DNA of 20,607 bases from an uncultured Helicobacteraceae bacterium (GTDB lineage Bacteria; Campylobacterota; Campylobacteria; Campylobacterales; UBA6016). Shown here piece by piece: positions 8,002 through 15,588 of this stretch. The stretch lies in NCBI GenBank assembly GCA_937973585.1, contig CALJKN010000043.1, positions 1 through 20,607 on the forward strand, written 5' to 3'. Each line of letters begins with the position of its first letter. The stretch's first letter is position 1. A program made the position numbers and the translations under genes. The notes below the pieces were generated by a model that saw only the letters and a program-made list of their open reading frames with translations, had not been told where the DNA came from and made no database searches.

Positions 8002-8532
8002 GTGAAATTTTTGACGGCTGTTTTGTTTTCGGTATTGCTGTTTGCAGGGTGCGGGTACAAAGCCGCTACCGTATACTCAAAACAGGTTTTGGGGGACAGG
8101 GTTTTTGTTTTGGTCTCAATGCTCAGAAGCGATCCGGAAAATACGGTTCTTGTTAAAGACTCCGTAAACGAGGCGGTTATAGCAAAGTTCAAATCAAAGC
8201 TAACCTCTGAGGCCGAGGCCGATTCAAAAATGTTTGTAAAAGTCGTATCTGTTTCTATGAGTCCGCTCGAATACGATAAAAACGGATATGTCGTTTTGTA
8301 TAGAATGAATGTATCATTGGAGACAAAAGTCGTAACAAAATCGGCGGAAAAGGTGATTCGCTCAGAGGGGAGTCATGATTTTTCTATAGAGCCGAATACG
8401 GCGGTATCGGATGCAAAAAGATTTGAGGCTATTAAATACGGAGCCTCAAAAGCTGTCGATATGTTAATGTCGCAAATTGCTGTCAGCGGGGTAAAAAGTG
8501 GGGTTGGAGCAAATAGCGGCAAGGGCAATTAA
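8002..8532 (+). CDS. lptE: LPS-assembly lipoprotein LptE-like
   Basis: The product is a small outer-membrane lipoprotein that, by position and overall features, should be LptE, the plug and partner of LptD in LPS insertion. Visible features are a short signal peptide ending in the lipobox LLFAGC, with the lipidated cysteine at residue 17, followed by GYK, the usual start of the mature LptE fold. A mixed alpha/beta region of about 130 residues and a Gly/Ser-rich tail complete it. LptE sequences diverge strongly, so the symbol rests mainly on the lipobox and the leuS-lptE-folC synteny. It starts with GTG one base after the leuS stop. The last 35 bases overlap the next gene. Lnt, encoded nearby, would complete its lipid anchor. 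Confidence 0.78.
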   Translation: MKFLTAVLFSVLLFAGCGYKAATVYSKQVLGDRVFVLVSMLRSDPENTVLVKDSVNEAVIAKFKSKLTSEAEADSKMFVKVVSVSMSPLEYDKNGYVVLYRMNVSLETKVVTKSAEKVIRSEGSHDFSIEPNTAVSDAKRFEAIKYGASKAVDMLMSQIAVSGVKSGVGANSGKGN

Positions 8533-10018
8533 AGCCCTAAAATCGCAACATAGAGAGCTAACTCCCGAGGAGTTTTTGAGCGCTTTTTGTAAAGAGCTAA
8601 AAAAAGACGGGCTTACCCATCATGATTGTGACAAGCTCCAACGGTTTATTGTTAGGCTAGATGAGGGGTATCAAAAGCTAATCAGAGGGTACAATCCAAA
8701 AACGGTAGATGAGCTTTTGATTTTTTTGGTCTCCCAAATTAACAGGCTAAACCCCTCCGAGGCGGCCGAATATAGCTCAACCCTTTTTATCCTCCTCTCA
8801 AAAACACTCAAAACCGTAAAGGGGTTGCGCCACAAAGAGGCATCAAAACTAGCATCCCAAACTCTCGATATTTTGGAAAACACTAAAAGTACCGACAATC
8901 TACTAAACCTATCAAAAGAGTGGGATTCGCTGTGTGCCAACTACAAGCCAAATGAGTTTAAGCCGATTGAGGGGTATTGCCCGATCAAATCACATTTTCT
9001 GGATGATTCGGTTAGGGAGTTGGCCGGATATTTTGATAGGAAAGAGCAGAACGCAAAAGCGGTCTCAAGGGTATTATCCGGTGCGCTTAAGCCGTCGTTC
9101 TCGAAAGAGATAGCAGGCGAGGCCGAAGAGTACGGCAAAAGACTCGTCGATGAGCCGGATATTATAGGGAAAAAAAAGATCCAGACCGAGATTAAATCGC
9201 TTGTCTCAAAAAGGATCTTTTTTGACAATAAAGAGATAAAACAAAAAATATCGGAGATAGACTCTATCGTTTCAAAGTTTTATACGAAATTGGCAAAATT
9301 CGGAGAGTTTAACGTCAAAGAATCCCAAAAAATAAACTCCTTAAAAGAGGTGATAAGCGAAGGCGGATCTGATTTTGACGGAATCAAAGGGAAATTAAAT
9401 GCCATAGTGACGGCGCTTGATGAAGACATTTTGCAAATGATGACAATGCTAAAAGAGGAGAGCGCACAAATAAGGGTTCTGAAAAAAAAGATAGAGCTTT
9501 TGGAGGGGGAGCTAGAGAGTGCAAAAGAGGAGTCGGGGGTAGATTTTTTAACAAAACTATTAAGCAGAAAATCGCTAGAAGAGGAGCTATCTTACGCCGA
9601 AGAGGGGTTTTTGGACGGCTCTATTGATTACAGTATCGTATTTTTCGATATCGATCACTTTAAGATGATTAACGACTCTTACGGACATATGGCGGGGGAT
9701 GTCGTACTTACCTATTTGGCTCAGATTTTGAAAAAAAAGATAAAAGAGAGCTACATAGTCGGTAGATACGATGGTGGAACTTTTTTGGTTATTCTGCCGG
9801 ACACCGTTTTAACCGAAGCACTAGAGTTTGCGAAAGACGCTATATCGTCGGTTGGCAGGACAAAATTCATCTACAAAGATAAACGGATTGAGGTGACGAT
9901 AAGCGCCGGATGTGCCGAGAGAAAAGAGAATAACGGTCTACGTGATATTATCAAAAAGGCCGATGAGCAGCTACGGATAGCAAAACAAAACGGAAGAAAC
10001 TGCGCTTGCCCGAGTTAG
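8498..10018 (+). CDS. GGDEF-family protein with degenerate active site
   Basis: The C-terminal part (about 345-500) has a clear GGDEF diguanylate cyclase fold: DFLTKLLSRKSLEEEL, the FDIDHFKMINDSYGH segment with metal-binding D384, and the ITISAGCAE-like end (VTISAGCAE). The signature, however, reads RYDGGTF (DGGTF at 425-429) where active enzymes have RYGGDEF. The catalytic Asp/Glu pair is replaced by Gly/Thr, and no RxxD inhibitory site precedes it. It is therefore probably not a cyclase and may bind a nucleotide or a protein instead. Residues 1-300 are a helical domain I do not recognise, followed by a likely coiled coil at about 305-345. The start is probably the GTG at 8498 (GGGG upstream), overlapping lptE by 35 bases; TTG at 8504 is an alternative. 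The 3' end overlaps folC by 13 bases. I recall an uncharacterised gene at this locus in C. jejuni. Confidence 0.88.
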   Translation: MGLEQIAARAIKALKSQHRELTPEEFLSAFCKELKKDGLTHHDCDKLQRFIVRLDEGYQKLIRGYNPKTVDELLIFLVSQINRLNPSEAAEYSSTLFILLSKTLKTVKGLRHKEASKLASQTLDILENTKSTDNLLNLSKEWDSLCANYKPNEFKPIEGYCPIKSHFLDDSVRELAGYFDRKEQNAKAVSRVLSGALKPSFSKEIAGEAEEYGKRLVDEPDIIGKKKIQTEIKSLVSKRIFFDNKEIKQKISEIDSIVSKFYTKLAKFGEFNVKESQKINSLKEVISEGGSDFDGIKGKLNAIVTALDEDILQMMTMLKEESAQIRVLKKKIELLEGELESAKEESGVDFLTKLLSRKSLEEELSYAEEGFLDGSIDYSIVFFDIDHFKMINDSYGHMAGDVVLTYLAQILKKKIKESYIVGRYDGGTFLVILPDTVLTEALEFAKDAISSVGRTKFIYKDKRIEVTISAGCAERKENNGLRDIIKKADEQLRIAKQNGRNCACPS

Positions 10019-11151
10019 AACTTAGTGACTTTTTGGATAAAAAAGGGGAGGAGTATGCCCCTTTTGATCCGGATAGATTTAGAAATTTTATTAACACGGC
10101 AAGAGACAAACTACAACATATAAATCCAAAAATAGTCCAAATAGTAGGAACTAACGGCAAGGGGAGCACCGGCAGATTTTTGGCCACAATGCTTGTGTCC
10201 GGCGGCTTTAGAACGGCTCATTTTACCTCTCCGCACGTCGTGAGCGTAGCAGAGAGGTTTTGGCTAAACGGCGTAGATAGCGGGTACGAGGAGCTATCGT
10301 CGGCTCACTTGGAGTTGTCGGCTATGTTTGGAGGGGAGCTGGACGGGCTTAGCTATTTTGAGTATTTAACCCTTTTGGGGTATTACCATCTAGGCTCCAG
10401 ATCCGATATTTTGATTTTGGAGGCCGGAGTAGGCGGAGAGTATGACTCTACAAACGGTTTTGCAAAAGAGCTATTGTTGGTTACGAAAATCTCAAAAGAC
10501 CATATCGAGATGCTAGGCGATACGGTATATGAGATTGCAAGAACCAAACTTGCCGCCTCAAACTGCAAAACCGTCGTTGCGAAGCAGGAGTTTGCGTGTG
10601 AGGTCGAATCGGCCGCAAAAGCTCTCGGTATTTCATATAACCGTGTAGCTGATTTGGTAGATAAAAACGAGATGGACACGATTTTAGGACATGCAAAAGA
10701 GTGTGGATTTGCATCGTATCTGGTCGAGAATCTCTTGACCGCCTATGCGGGAGCAAAACATTTTCTCCAATCCCCGAATATCAAAGCGGCATTGCCGCCA
10801 AGGTATAGGTTTTTTCGATACAAAAAAAATATCATTTTGGATGTAGGGCACAATGTCGATGCCGCAAAAGCTATCAGGGGGGAGCTGGAGGGGGGAAAAG
10901 TAACTTTGGTTTTTAACGCCTATGCCGACAAAAATCCTGAGCATAGCCTTGAGGTGCTAAAGCCTGTTCTTCGAAACGTTTTGATATTGCCGATTGACTC
11001 AAAAAGGGCAATAAAAAAAGAGAAGCTAATCGAAATTTTGGATAAAATCGAAATTGAATTCGGAGATTTTGAAGATATAGACGAGAGTCGTAACTATCTA
11101 GTATTCGGTTCGTTTGCCGTTGTGGCAGAGTTTTTAAGGAGGGGCTTTTGA
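10006..11151 (+). CDS. folC: Folylpolyglutamate synthase/dihydrofolate synthase
   Basis: FolC adds glutamate to dihydropteroate and then to folates, keeping them in the cell for one-carbon metabolism. The 381-residue product shows the Mur-ligase-like ATP loop GTNGKGST at 48-55 with GRFLA, the HFTSPHVVSVAERFWLNG segment, LEAGVGGEYDSTN, ITKISKDHIEMLGDTVYEIA and, in the C-terminal domain, DVGHNVDAA and FNAYADKNPE. It is somewhat shorter than E. coli FolC (about 420). The start is a TTG at 10006 with a weak ribosome site, 13 bases inside the upstream gene; translation is probably coupled. Its TGA stop overlaps the start of the M23 peptidase gene. Confidence 0.95.
   Translation: MPELELSDFLDKKGEEYAPFDPDRFRNFINTARDKLQHINPKIVQIVGTNGKGSTGRFLATMLVSGGFRTAHFTSPHVVSVAERFWLNGVDSGYEELSSAHLELSAMFGGELDGLSYFEYLTLLGYYHLGSRSDILILEAGVGGEYDSTNGFAKELLLVTKISKDHIEMLGDTVYEIARTKLAASNCKTVVAKQEFACEVESAAKALGISYNRVADLVDKNEMDTILGHAKECGFASYLVENLLTAYAGAKHFLQSPNIKAALPPRYRFFRYKKNIILDVGHNVDAAKAIRGELEGGKVTLVFNAYADKNPEHSLEVLKPVLRNVLILPIDSKRAIKKEKLIEILDKIEIEFGDFEDIDESRNYLVFGSFAVVAEFLRRGF
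11136..11144 (+). promoter_or_regulatory. Strong Shine-Dalgarno for the M23 peptidase TTG start
   Basis: AAGGAGGGG lies five bases (counted from AAGGAGG) before the TTG at 11148. It is the best ribosome site in the window and lies inside the end of folC. It supports initiation at the TTG that overlaps the folC stop (TTGA), and so supports the long N-terminal extension of the peptidase, rather than a start at the internal ATG of residue 95. Confidence 0.75.
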
Positions 11152-12272
11152 GGAAAAAGCAGAGTAGGTTTGAGGCTTTTAAAAAAAAGTTAACCCTTAT
11201 TAAAAACAAAGGTGTTCACGAAAAACTAGTTTTTAAAATGCCAAAAATCTCCCACCCAAAAGCAAATCCTGTAATCGTAAAACCACAACGCCAAATCACC
11301 CAAAAAGAGCATATCGGAGCAAATCCGATAGTCTCAAGGCTCGTAGATATAAAAGGGCTTATCTCAAAAATCTCCCACCCAAAAGCAAAACCGACACTCT
11401 CAAAAGAGGCCAAACACACACTTGTTACGATGTCTACCCCGTTTGGATTTGTTAGTTTCAGGCTCGGACGTGCAAAAAAGATTATACTCGGCCTGTTTGC
11501 AACGGTTGCAACGCTATTTTTGGTGTTCGGTTCTGCTGGTCTTTTGTTTAGTGTTTCGGTAATTTCGGAGCTTTCGGAGCTTTTGGATAACACAAAAAAA
11601 AGATACGAGGAGATTTCCGCCCAAAACGCCGGACTAAAAAGCGTGGTCGATGAGGCGCAAAAAGAGAGGGATAAGCTTGAGAAAATCGGAAACATGATAA
11701 ATCTTCGTAGCGAATCTGACTCCGGTGTCCCCTTAAACCTGTCAGACGTTAGGGATGAGCAAAAGATGATGATGCTCAGAAATATCCCTAGCGGCTCCCC
11801 TGTTCCATATGGCGGAGTTACTAGTCAGTTCGGATCGAGAAATCATCCGGTGCTTGGAAGGAGTATTTTTCATGAGGGAACCGATTTTAAGGCTACCACG
11901 GGGACGAAAGTTTATGCTACCGCAGACGGGATAGTGGAGTATGTCGGCAGGGACACCGGATACGGCAACAAGTTGGTTATTACCCACTCGTATGGGTTTA
12001 AGAGCGTTTACGGTCATCTCTCCAGATTTGCCGCAAGACCCGGTGAGTTTATCAAAAAAGGGCAACTCGTAGCCTATAGCGGCAATACCGGGCTAACGGC
12101 CGGCCCACACCTGCACTATGAGGTGAGATTTATCGGGGAGCCTCTGAATCCGGAAAATTTTTTGCATTGGAGCTATTCAAACTTTAGTTATCTATTTGAA
12201 AAGGAGAAAAAGGTTAAATGGGGATCTTTGGTAGAAGTAACAAAATGGCAAACGCCTCCGGCCCGTCAGTAA
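11148..12272 (+). CDS. M23 peptidoglycan endopeptidase, Csd1-like, with N-terminal extension
   Basis: The C-terminal domain (about 215-340) is a LytM/M23 zinc endopeptidase that cuts peptide bridges in peptidoglycan. It is complete: H242 and D246 in HEGTDF, H290 in VYGHLS, and H321 and H323 in GPHLHYEV. A membrane helix spans about 112-138 and a coiled coil about 139-185, so the catalytic domain should be periplasmic. The neighbouring bactofilin and folC match the H. pylori csd1/ccmA locus, where these genes set helical cell shape; I infer a shape role here. Residues 1-90 form an unusual Lys-rich, probably cytoplasmic extension with the sequence KISHPKA repeated at 33-39 and 74-80. The start is TTG with a strong Shine-Dalgarno. 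The last 55 bases overlap the bactofilin gene. Confidence 0.92.
   Translation: MRKKQSRFEAFKKKLTLIKNKGVHEKLVFKMPKISHPKANPVIVKPQRQITQKEHIGANPIVSRLVDIKGLISKISHPKAKPTLSKEAKHTLVTMSTPFGFVSFRLGRAKKIILGLFATVATLFLVFGSAGLLFSVSVISELSELLDNTKKRYEEISAQNAGLKSVVDEAQKERDKLEKIGNMINLRSESDSGVPLNLSDVRDEQKMMMLRNIPSGSPVPYGGVTSQFGSRNHPVLGRSIFHEGTDFKATTGTKVYATADGIVEYVGRDTGYGNKLVITHSYGFKSVYGHLSRFAARPGEFIKKGQLVAYSGNTGLTAGPHLHYEVRFIGEPLNPENFLHWSYSNFSYLFEKEKKVKWGSLVEVTKWQTPPARQ
11242..11266 (+). repeat. 25-base direct repeat, copy 1 (within M23 gene)
   Basis: This is the first copy of an exact 25-base repeat that starts CAAAAATCTCCC and encodes KISHPKA plus flanking bases. Copy 2 starts 123 bases (41 codons) downstream, so both are read in the same frame. 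No further copies were seen in the window. Confidence 0.85.
11365..11389 (+). repeat. 25-base direct repeat, copy 2 (within M23 gene)
   Basis: This is the second exact copy of the repeat at 11242-11266. Identity at the DNA level, including third codon positions, suggests recent duplication or gene conversion rather than only protein-level selection. The sequence between the copies does not repeat. Confidence 0.85.
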
Positions 12273-12601
12273 TTGCCGCAGGGACAAAAATTATAGGGGA
12301 CGTGTCGGCAAAAGACAGTCTGTTTATCGATGGTGAGATAGAGGGGACTGTAAGTTCCGACGGGACCATTACGATAGGTAAGCACGGTTCGGTTGTAGGA
12401 AATATCCAAACCAGCAGAATTGTAATCGGCGGGGCGATGAAGGGGAAACTGGAGTGCGATATATGTGAAATTTTGACAAGCGGACAGATGAGGGGTGACG
12501 TGTATAGCTCATCGCTTGTTATAGAGGCCGGAGGTACGCTTGAGGGGTCAAGCTACGTTATAAACGGCGAACAAAAAGAAAGCGAAAAGGAGAGTCTATA
12601 G
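12218..12601 (+). CDS. ccmA: Bactofilin, CcmA-like cell-shape cytoskeletal protein
   Basis: Bactofilins polymerise without nucleotide into filaments that place cell-wall enzymes. The 127 residues start MGIFGRSNKMANASGPSVIA, close to the N-terminus I recall for H. pylori CcmA. Repeating beta-helix rungs follow: GTKIIGDVSAKDSLFIDGEIEGTV, then ITIGKHGSVVGNIQ, IVIGGAMKGKL, and LVIEAGGTLEGS. A short charged tail (EQKESEKESL) ends the protein. The ATG has GGAG and AAGG just upstream and lies 55 bases inside the M23 gene; the N-terminus is conserved, so the overlap is real. In H. pylori the homologous pair (csd1, ccmA) curves the cell, and the same partnership is likely here. Whether this organism is curved cannot be seen from the window. 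Confidence 0.92.
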   Translation: MGIFGRSNKMANASGPSVIAAGTKIIGDVSAKDSLFIDGEIEGTVSSDGTITIGKHGSVVGNIQTSRIVIGGAMKGKLECDICEILTSGQMRGDVYSSSLVIEAGGTLEGSSYVINGEQKESEKESL

Positions 12602-12604
12602 CTC

Positions 12605-15562
12605 TTGTCTGCATCGTTATTTGAATATCTAAAAAACACCGACAAAAAAACACTATCCATCCTCTCAAAAGACTCCAAAGAGGCGTTGGATTTTGCCGAT
12701 ACCGCATCATATCTGGGGTTTGCCCCGTTTGTACTCCCTGATTTTAGGGGTGTTTGCGGGGATGACCTCAGAAGCTTCAAGGAGGAGATCTCTGCCCTTT
12801 TTGTCGCTTTGGATGCTTTTTTTTCATCCAAAAAACACAAAAAAATACTCATTTCTCCGTACAAAACCCTCCGAAATCAGCTCCCAAAAAGTGACAGACT
12901 AAAAGGGTTTGAGCTTCACTTTGCCCAAAAGATAAATCCGTTAACTCTAAAAGAGAGGCTATATGCCTACGGGTATGAGCTTGTGGATGTCGTATGCGAG
13001 AGGGGTGAAGCCTCTTTTAGGGGCGATATTGCCGATATATTCCCGCCAAACTCTGATTCTCCGTACAGAATCTCATTTTTTGACGACGATATAGAGTCCA
13101 TTAGGGCTTTTGACGGTGACACCCAAAAGAGTATTCAGGGGGAGCTTGAGAGTATCTATCTGACCCCGGCTTTTTTGGCTTTGAGCGGCGATGAGCGTGA
13201 AAATCTGGATACGTTGTGTGCTTCCAGTCGTTTTGACGGTTTTTTCAAGGATATCCCATCGTTTGGCCTCTGGCTTTTTTGGGAAAATATCGACTATATA
13301 GCCGAGCTCTCCCCTATTTTGGGTTTTTCAAAATCACACATAGACGAAGAGGATACGGCTAGGTTTGACGGGTTATACGTATTGCCGGAGGCTGTCCGCT
13401 ACAAAGAGCACGGGATAATCGACATCAAAGCGGCGATAGAGATGAACGGCTCTAAAAAAATCACGGTCATAGCCAGAAATGAAGCGCTCTTAAAAACTGC
13501 CGGAATCTATGAGCAAAAAGAGCTGTTTCGGTATGTGGAAGCTTTGTATATTATTAATCTCCAAAGTCCGGATGAGCTGATTATATCCCTAAACAAAAGG
13601 GAGAAGCAGGAGAAAAAAAGAGCCAAAAGAGCCATATCGCTTGATGAGTTCAAAATCGGCGACTACATAGTTCACGACAAATACGGTGTCGGGATATTTG
13701 ACGGACTTAGACAGGTAAGGGTGCTAGGTGCGGCAAAAGATTTTGTCGAAATCAGGTACCAAAACGACGACAAGCTACTTGTGCCCGTAGAAAATCTGGG
13801 GGTTATAGAGCGTTACGTCGGAGAGGGCGGAGCTGTTCCGGCTTTGGACAAACTTGGCAAATCGACTTTTTTAAAGCTAAAAGAGTCGGTGCGTGCAAAG
13901 CTGTTTGAGATAGCCTCCGATATTGTGAGACTGGCGGCAGAGAGGGAGCTACAACCGGGTGTTGTGCTAGATACTGAAAACGGAGAGATAAAAATCTTTC
14001 AAAGGGATGCCGGATTTGAGTATACGGCGGATCAGGCAAAAACTATCAATGAGATTTTTTCCGATTTTAAAAGCGGAAGGGCAATGGATAGGCTCCTGAG
14101 CGGGGATGTCGGATTCGGCAAAACGGAGGTCGCCCTAAACGCCGTATTTGCAGCGGCAAAAAGCGGGTATCAGGCGCTAGTGCTGACACCTACGACACTA
14201 CTCTCAAACCAACACTATAAAAGTTTTAAAGAGCGTTTCGGGAAATACGGTATCAGTGTCGAAAAGGTTGATAGATACGTAGCCGCCCCGCAAAAAAAAC
14301 GGACACTAAAGGCGCTAGAAGACGGCGGGCTGAGTGTTGCCGTCGGAACCCACTCGCTACTGGATGCAAAAACAAAAAATCTAGCCCTTGTGATAGTGGA
14401 TGAAGAGCACAAATTCGGGGTAAAACAAAAAGAGAAGTTAAAGGCGCTCTCCTCTACGGCGCACGTCTTATCTATGTCGGCAACACCTATACCCAGAAGT
14501 CTCAATATGGCGCTCTCACAGGTCAAAAGCCTCTCAGAGATACTAACCCCTCCAAAAGAGCGGATGGCGATCAAAACATTCGTAAAAGAGTATGATGACG
14601 CTACCGTCAAAGAGGCGATCTCCAGAGAGTTAAGGCGGGGAGGGCAGGTATTTTATATCCACAACCGTATAGCCAGTTTGGATGAGGCAAAAAAACGGTT
14701 ACTCTCCATAATACCGACCCTTCGGATAGAGATTTTGCACTCAAAGACCGGAAGCGATGAGTCGGAGAAGATTATGATAGATTTTGTGGAGGGTAAATAT
14801 GACGTACTCCTCTCAACCTCTATTGTCGAATCCGGTATCAATATGCCGAAGGTCAATACCATAATGATCGATTCGGCTGATATGTTCGGTATCGCCGATC
14901 TCCATCAGCTAAGGGGGAGAGTCGGACGGGGGAGCGTTCAGGGGTATGCGTACTTTTTTGTTGAATCAAAAGAGGAGCTAACCGATGAGGCAAAAAAACG
15001 GCTGATCGCTTTGGAGTCAAACTCTTATCTGGGTAGCGGTGCGGCGCTGGCTTACCACGATTTGGAGATTAGAGGGGGCGGAAATATCGTAGGCGAAGCA
15101 CAGTCCGGACATATCAAAAATATCGGCTACGGCCTGTATCTACGGATGCTTGAGGATGCCATCAATACCCTTACCGGAAAGAGCTTTGAAAAAGAGAGGG
15201 AGATAGAGCTAAAACTATCCGTTTCGGCGTTTATATCGGCTGAGTATATACCGGAGGATAGGGTAAGGCTGGAGATTTACAGGAGGCTGTCACAGGCAAA
15301 AGAGATTTCGGAAATTTACGAGATCGAAGAGGAGATGAACGACAGATTCGGCAAACCTGATATATATACAAAGCAGTTTTTACAGCTAATCGAGGTAAAG
15401 GTGCTTGGCCTAAAAGCAAATGTCGCCTCCATAAGTAGCTATGAGCAAAATATCACCGTAAATTTCGAGGACGGCAAAAAAGAGTATATCACCTCTCCTA
15501 GCAAAGACGACGACGATATTTTGGCCTCCGCTCTCAAATTTTTGAGGTCAAACAAAGCATAA
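12605..15562 (+). CDS. mfd: Transcription-repair coupling factor
   Basis: Mfd is a DNA translocase that removes RNA polymerase stalled at lesions and recruits UvrA for strand-specific repair. The 985 residues have the expected order: an N-terminal UvrB-homology region (about 1-330); the CarD-like RNA polymerase-interaction domain at about 349-405 (FKIGDYIVHDKYGVGIF); the helicase core with Walker A GDVGFGKT at 500-507, DEEH at 599-602, SATPIPRSL and the QLRGRVGRG motif VI; and the C-terminal TRCF domain (AFISAEYIPEDRVRLEIYRR). It is shorter than the E. coli protein (about 1148), mainly in the N-terminal region. The start is a TTG at 12605, three bases after the bactofilin stop; the nearest GGAG is some 13 bases away, so the start is less sure than the gene. 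Confidence 0.96.
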   Translation: MSASLFEYLKNTDKKTLSILSKDSKEALDFADTASYLGFAPFVLPDFRGVCGDDLRSFKEEISALFVALDAFFSSKKHKKILISPYKTLRNQLPKSDRLKGFELHFAQKINPLTLKERLYAYGYELVDVVCERGEASFRGDIADIFPPNSDSPYRISFFDDDIESIRAFDGDTQKSIQGELESIYLTPAFLALSGDERENLDTLCASSRFDGFFKDIPSFGLWLFWENIDYIAELSPILGFSKSHIDEEDTARFDGLYVLPEAVRYKEHGIIDIKAAIEMNGSKKITVIARNEALLKTAGIYEQKELFRYVEALYIINLQSPDELIISLNKREKQEKKRAKRAISLDEFKIGDYIVHDKYGVGIFDGLRQVRVLGAAKDFVEIRYQNDDKLLVPVENLGVIERYVGEGGAVPALDKLGKSTFLKLKESVRAKLFEIASDIVRLAAERELQPGVVLDTENGEIKIFQRDAGFEYTADQAKTINEIFSDFKSGRAMDRLLSGDVGFGKTEVALNAVFAAAKSGYQALVLTPTTLLSNQHYKSFKERFGKYGISVEKVDRYVAAPQKKRTLKALEDGGLSVAVGTHSLLDAKTKNLALVIVDEEHKFGVKQKEKLKALSSTAHVLSMSATPIPRSLNMALSQVKSLSEILTPPKERMAIKTFVKEYDDATVKEAISRELRRGGQVFYIHNRIASLDEAKKRLLSIIPTLRIEILHSKTGSDESEKIMIDFVEGKYDVLLSTSIVESGINMPKVNTIMIDSADMFGIADLHQLRGRVGRGSVQGYAYFFVESKEELTDEAKKRLIALESNSYLGSGAALAYHDLEIRGGGNIVGEAQSGHIKNIGYGLYLRMLEDAINTLTGKSFEKEREIELKLSVSAFISAEYIPEDRVRLEIYRRLSQAKEISEIYEIEEEMNDRFGKPDIYTKQFLQLIEVKVLGLKANVASISSYEQNITVNFEDGKKEYITSPSKDDDDILASALKFLRSNKA

Positions 15563-15576
15563 TTATGGACAGAGTT

Positions 15577-15583
15577 GAGGGAG
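15577..15583 (+). promoter_or_regulatory. Shine-Dalgarno favouring the second ATG of the methyltransferase
   Basis: GAGGGAG ends five bases before the ATG at 15589. The earlier ATG at 15565, two bases after the mfd stop, has no comparable site. The first residues from 15589 (MGTIGVISFFSGCGG) lead straight into motif I, as is normal in this family. Confidence 0.65.
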
Positions 15584-15588
15584 ATGGC

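Noticed and set aside
8498..10018. Calling the GGDEF protein an active diguanylate cyclase
   Set aside because: The codons at 9770-9784 give Asp-Gly-Gly-Thr-Phe, so the catalytic acidic residues are absent.
11242..11389. Two exact 25-base repeats as a possible CRISPR or insertion footprint
   Set aside because: Only two copies, both in frame within a coding sequence, and no spacer regularity or cas genes nearby.
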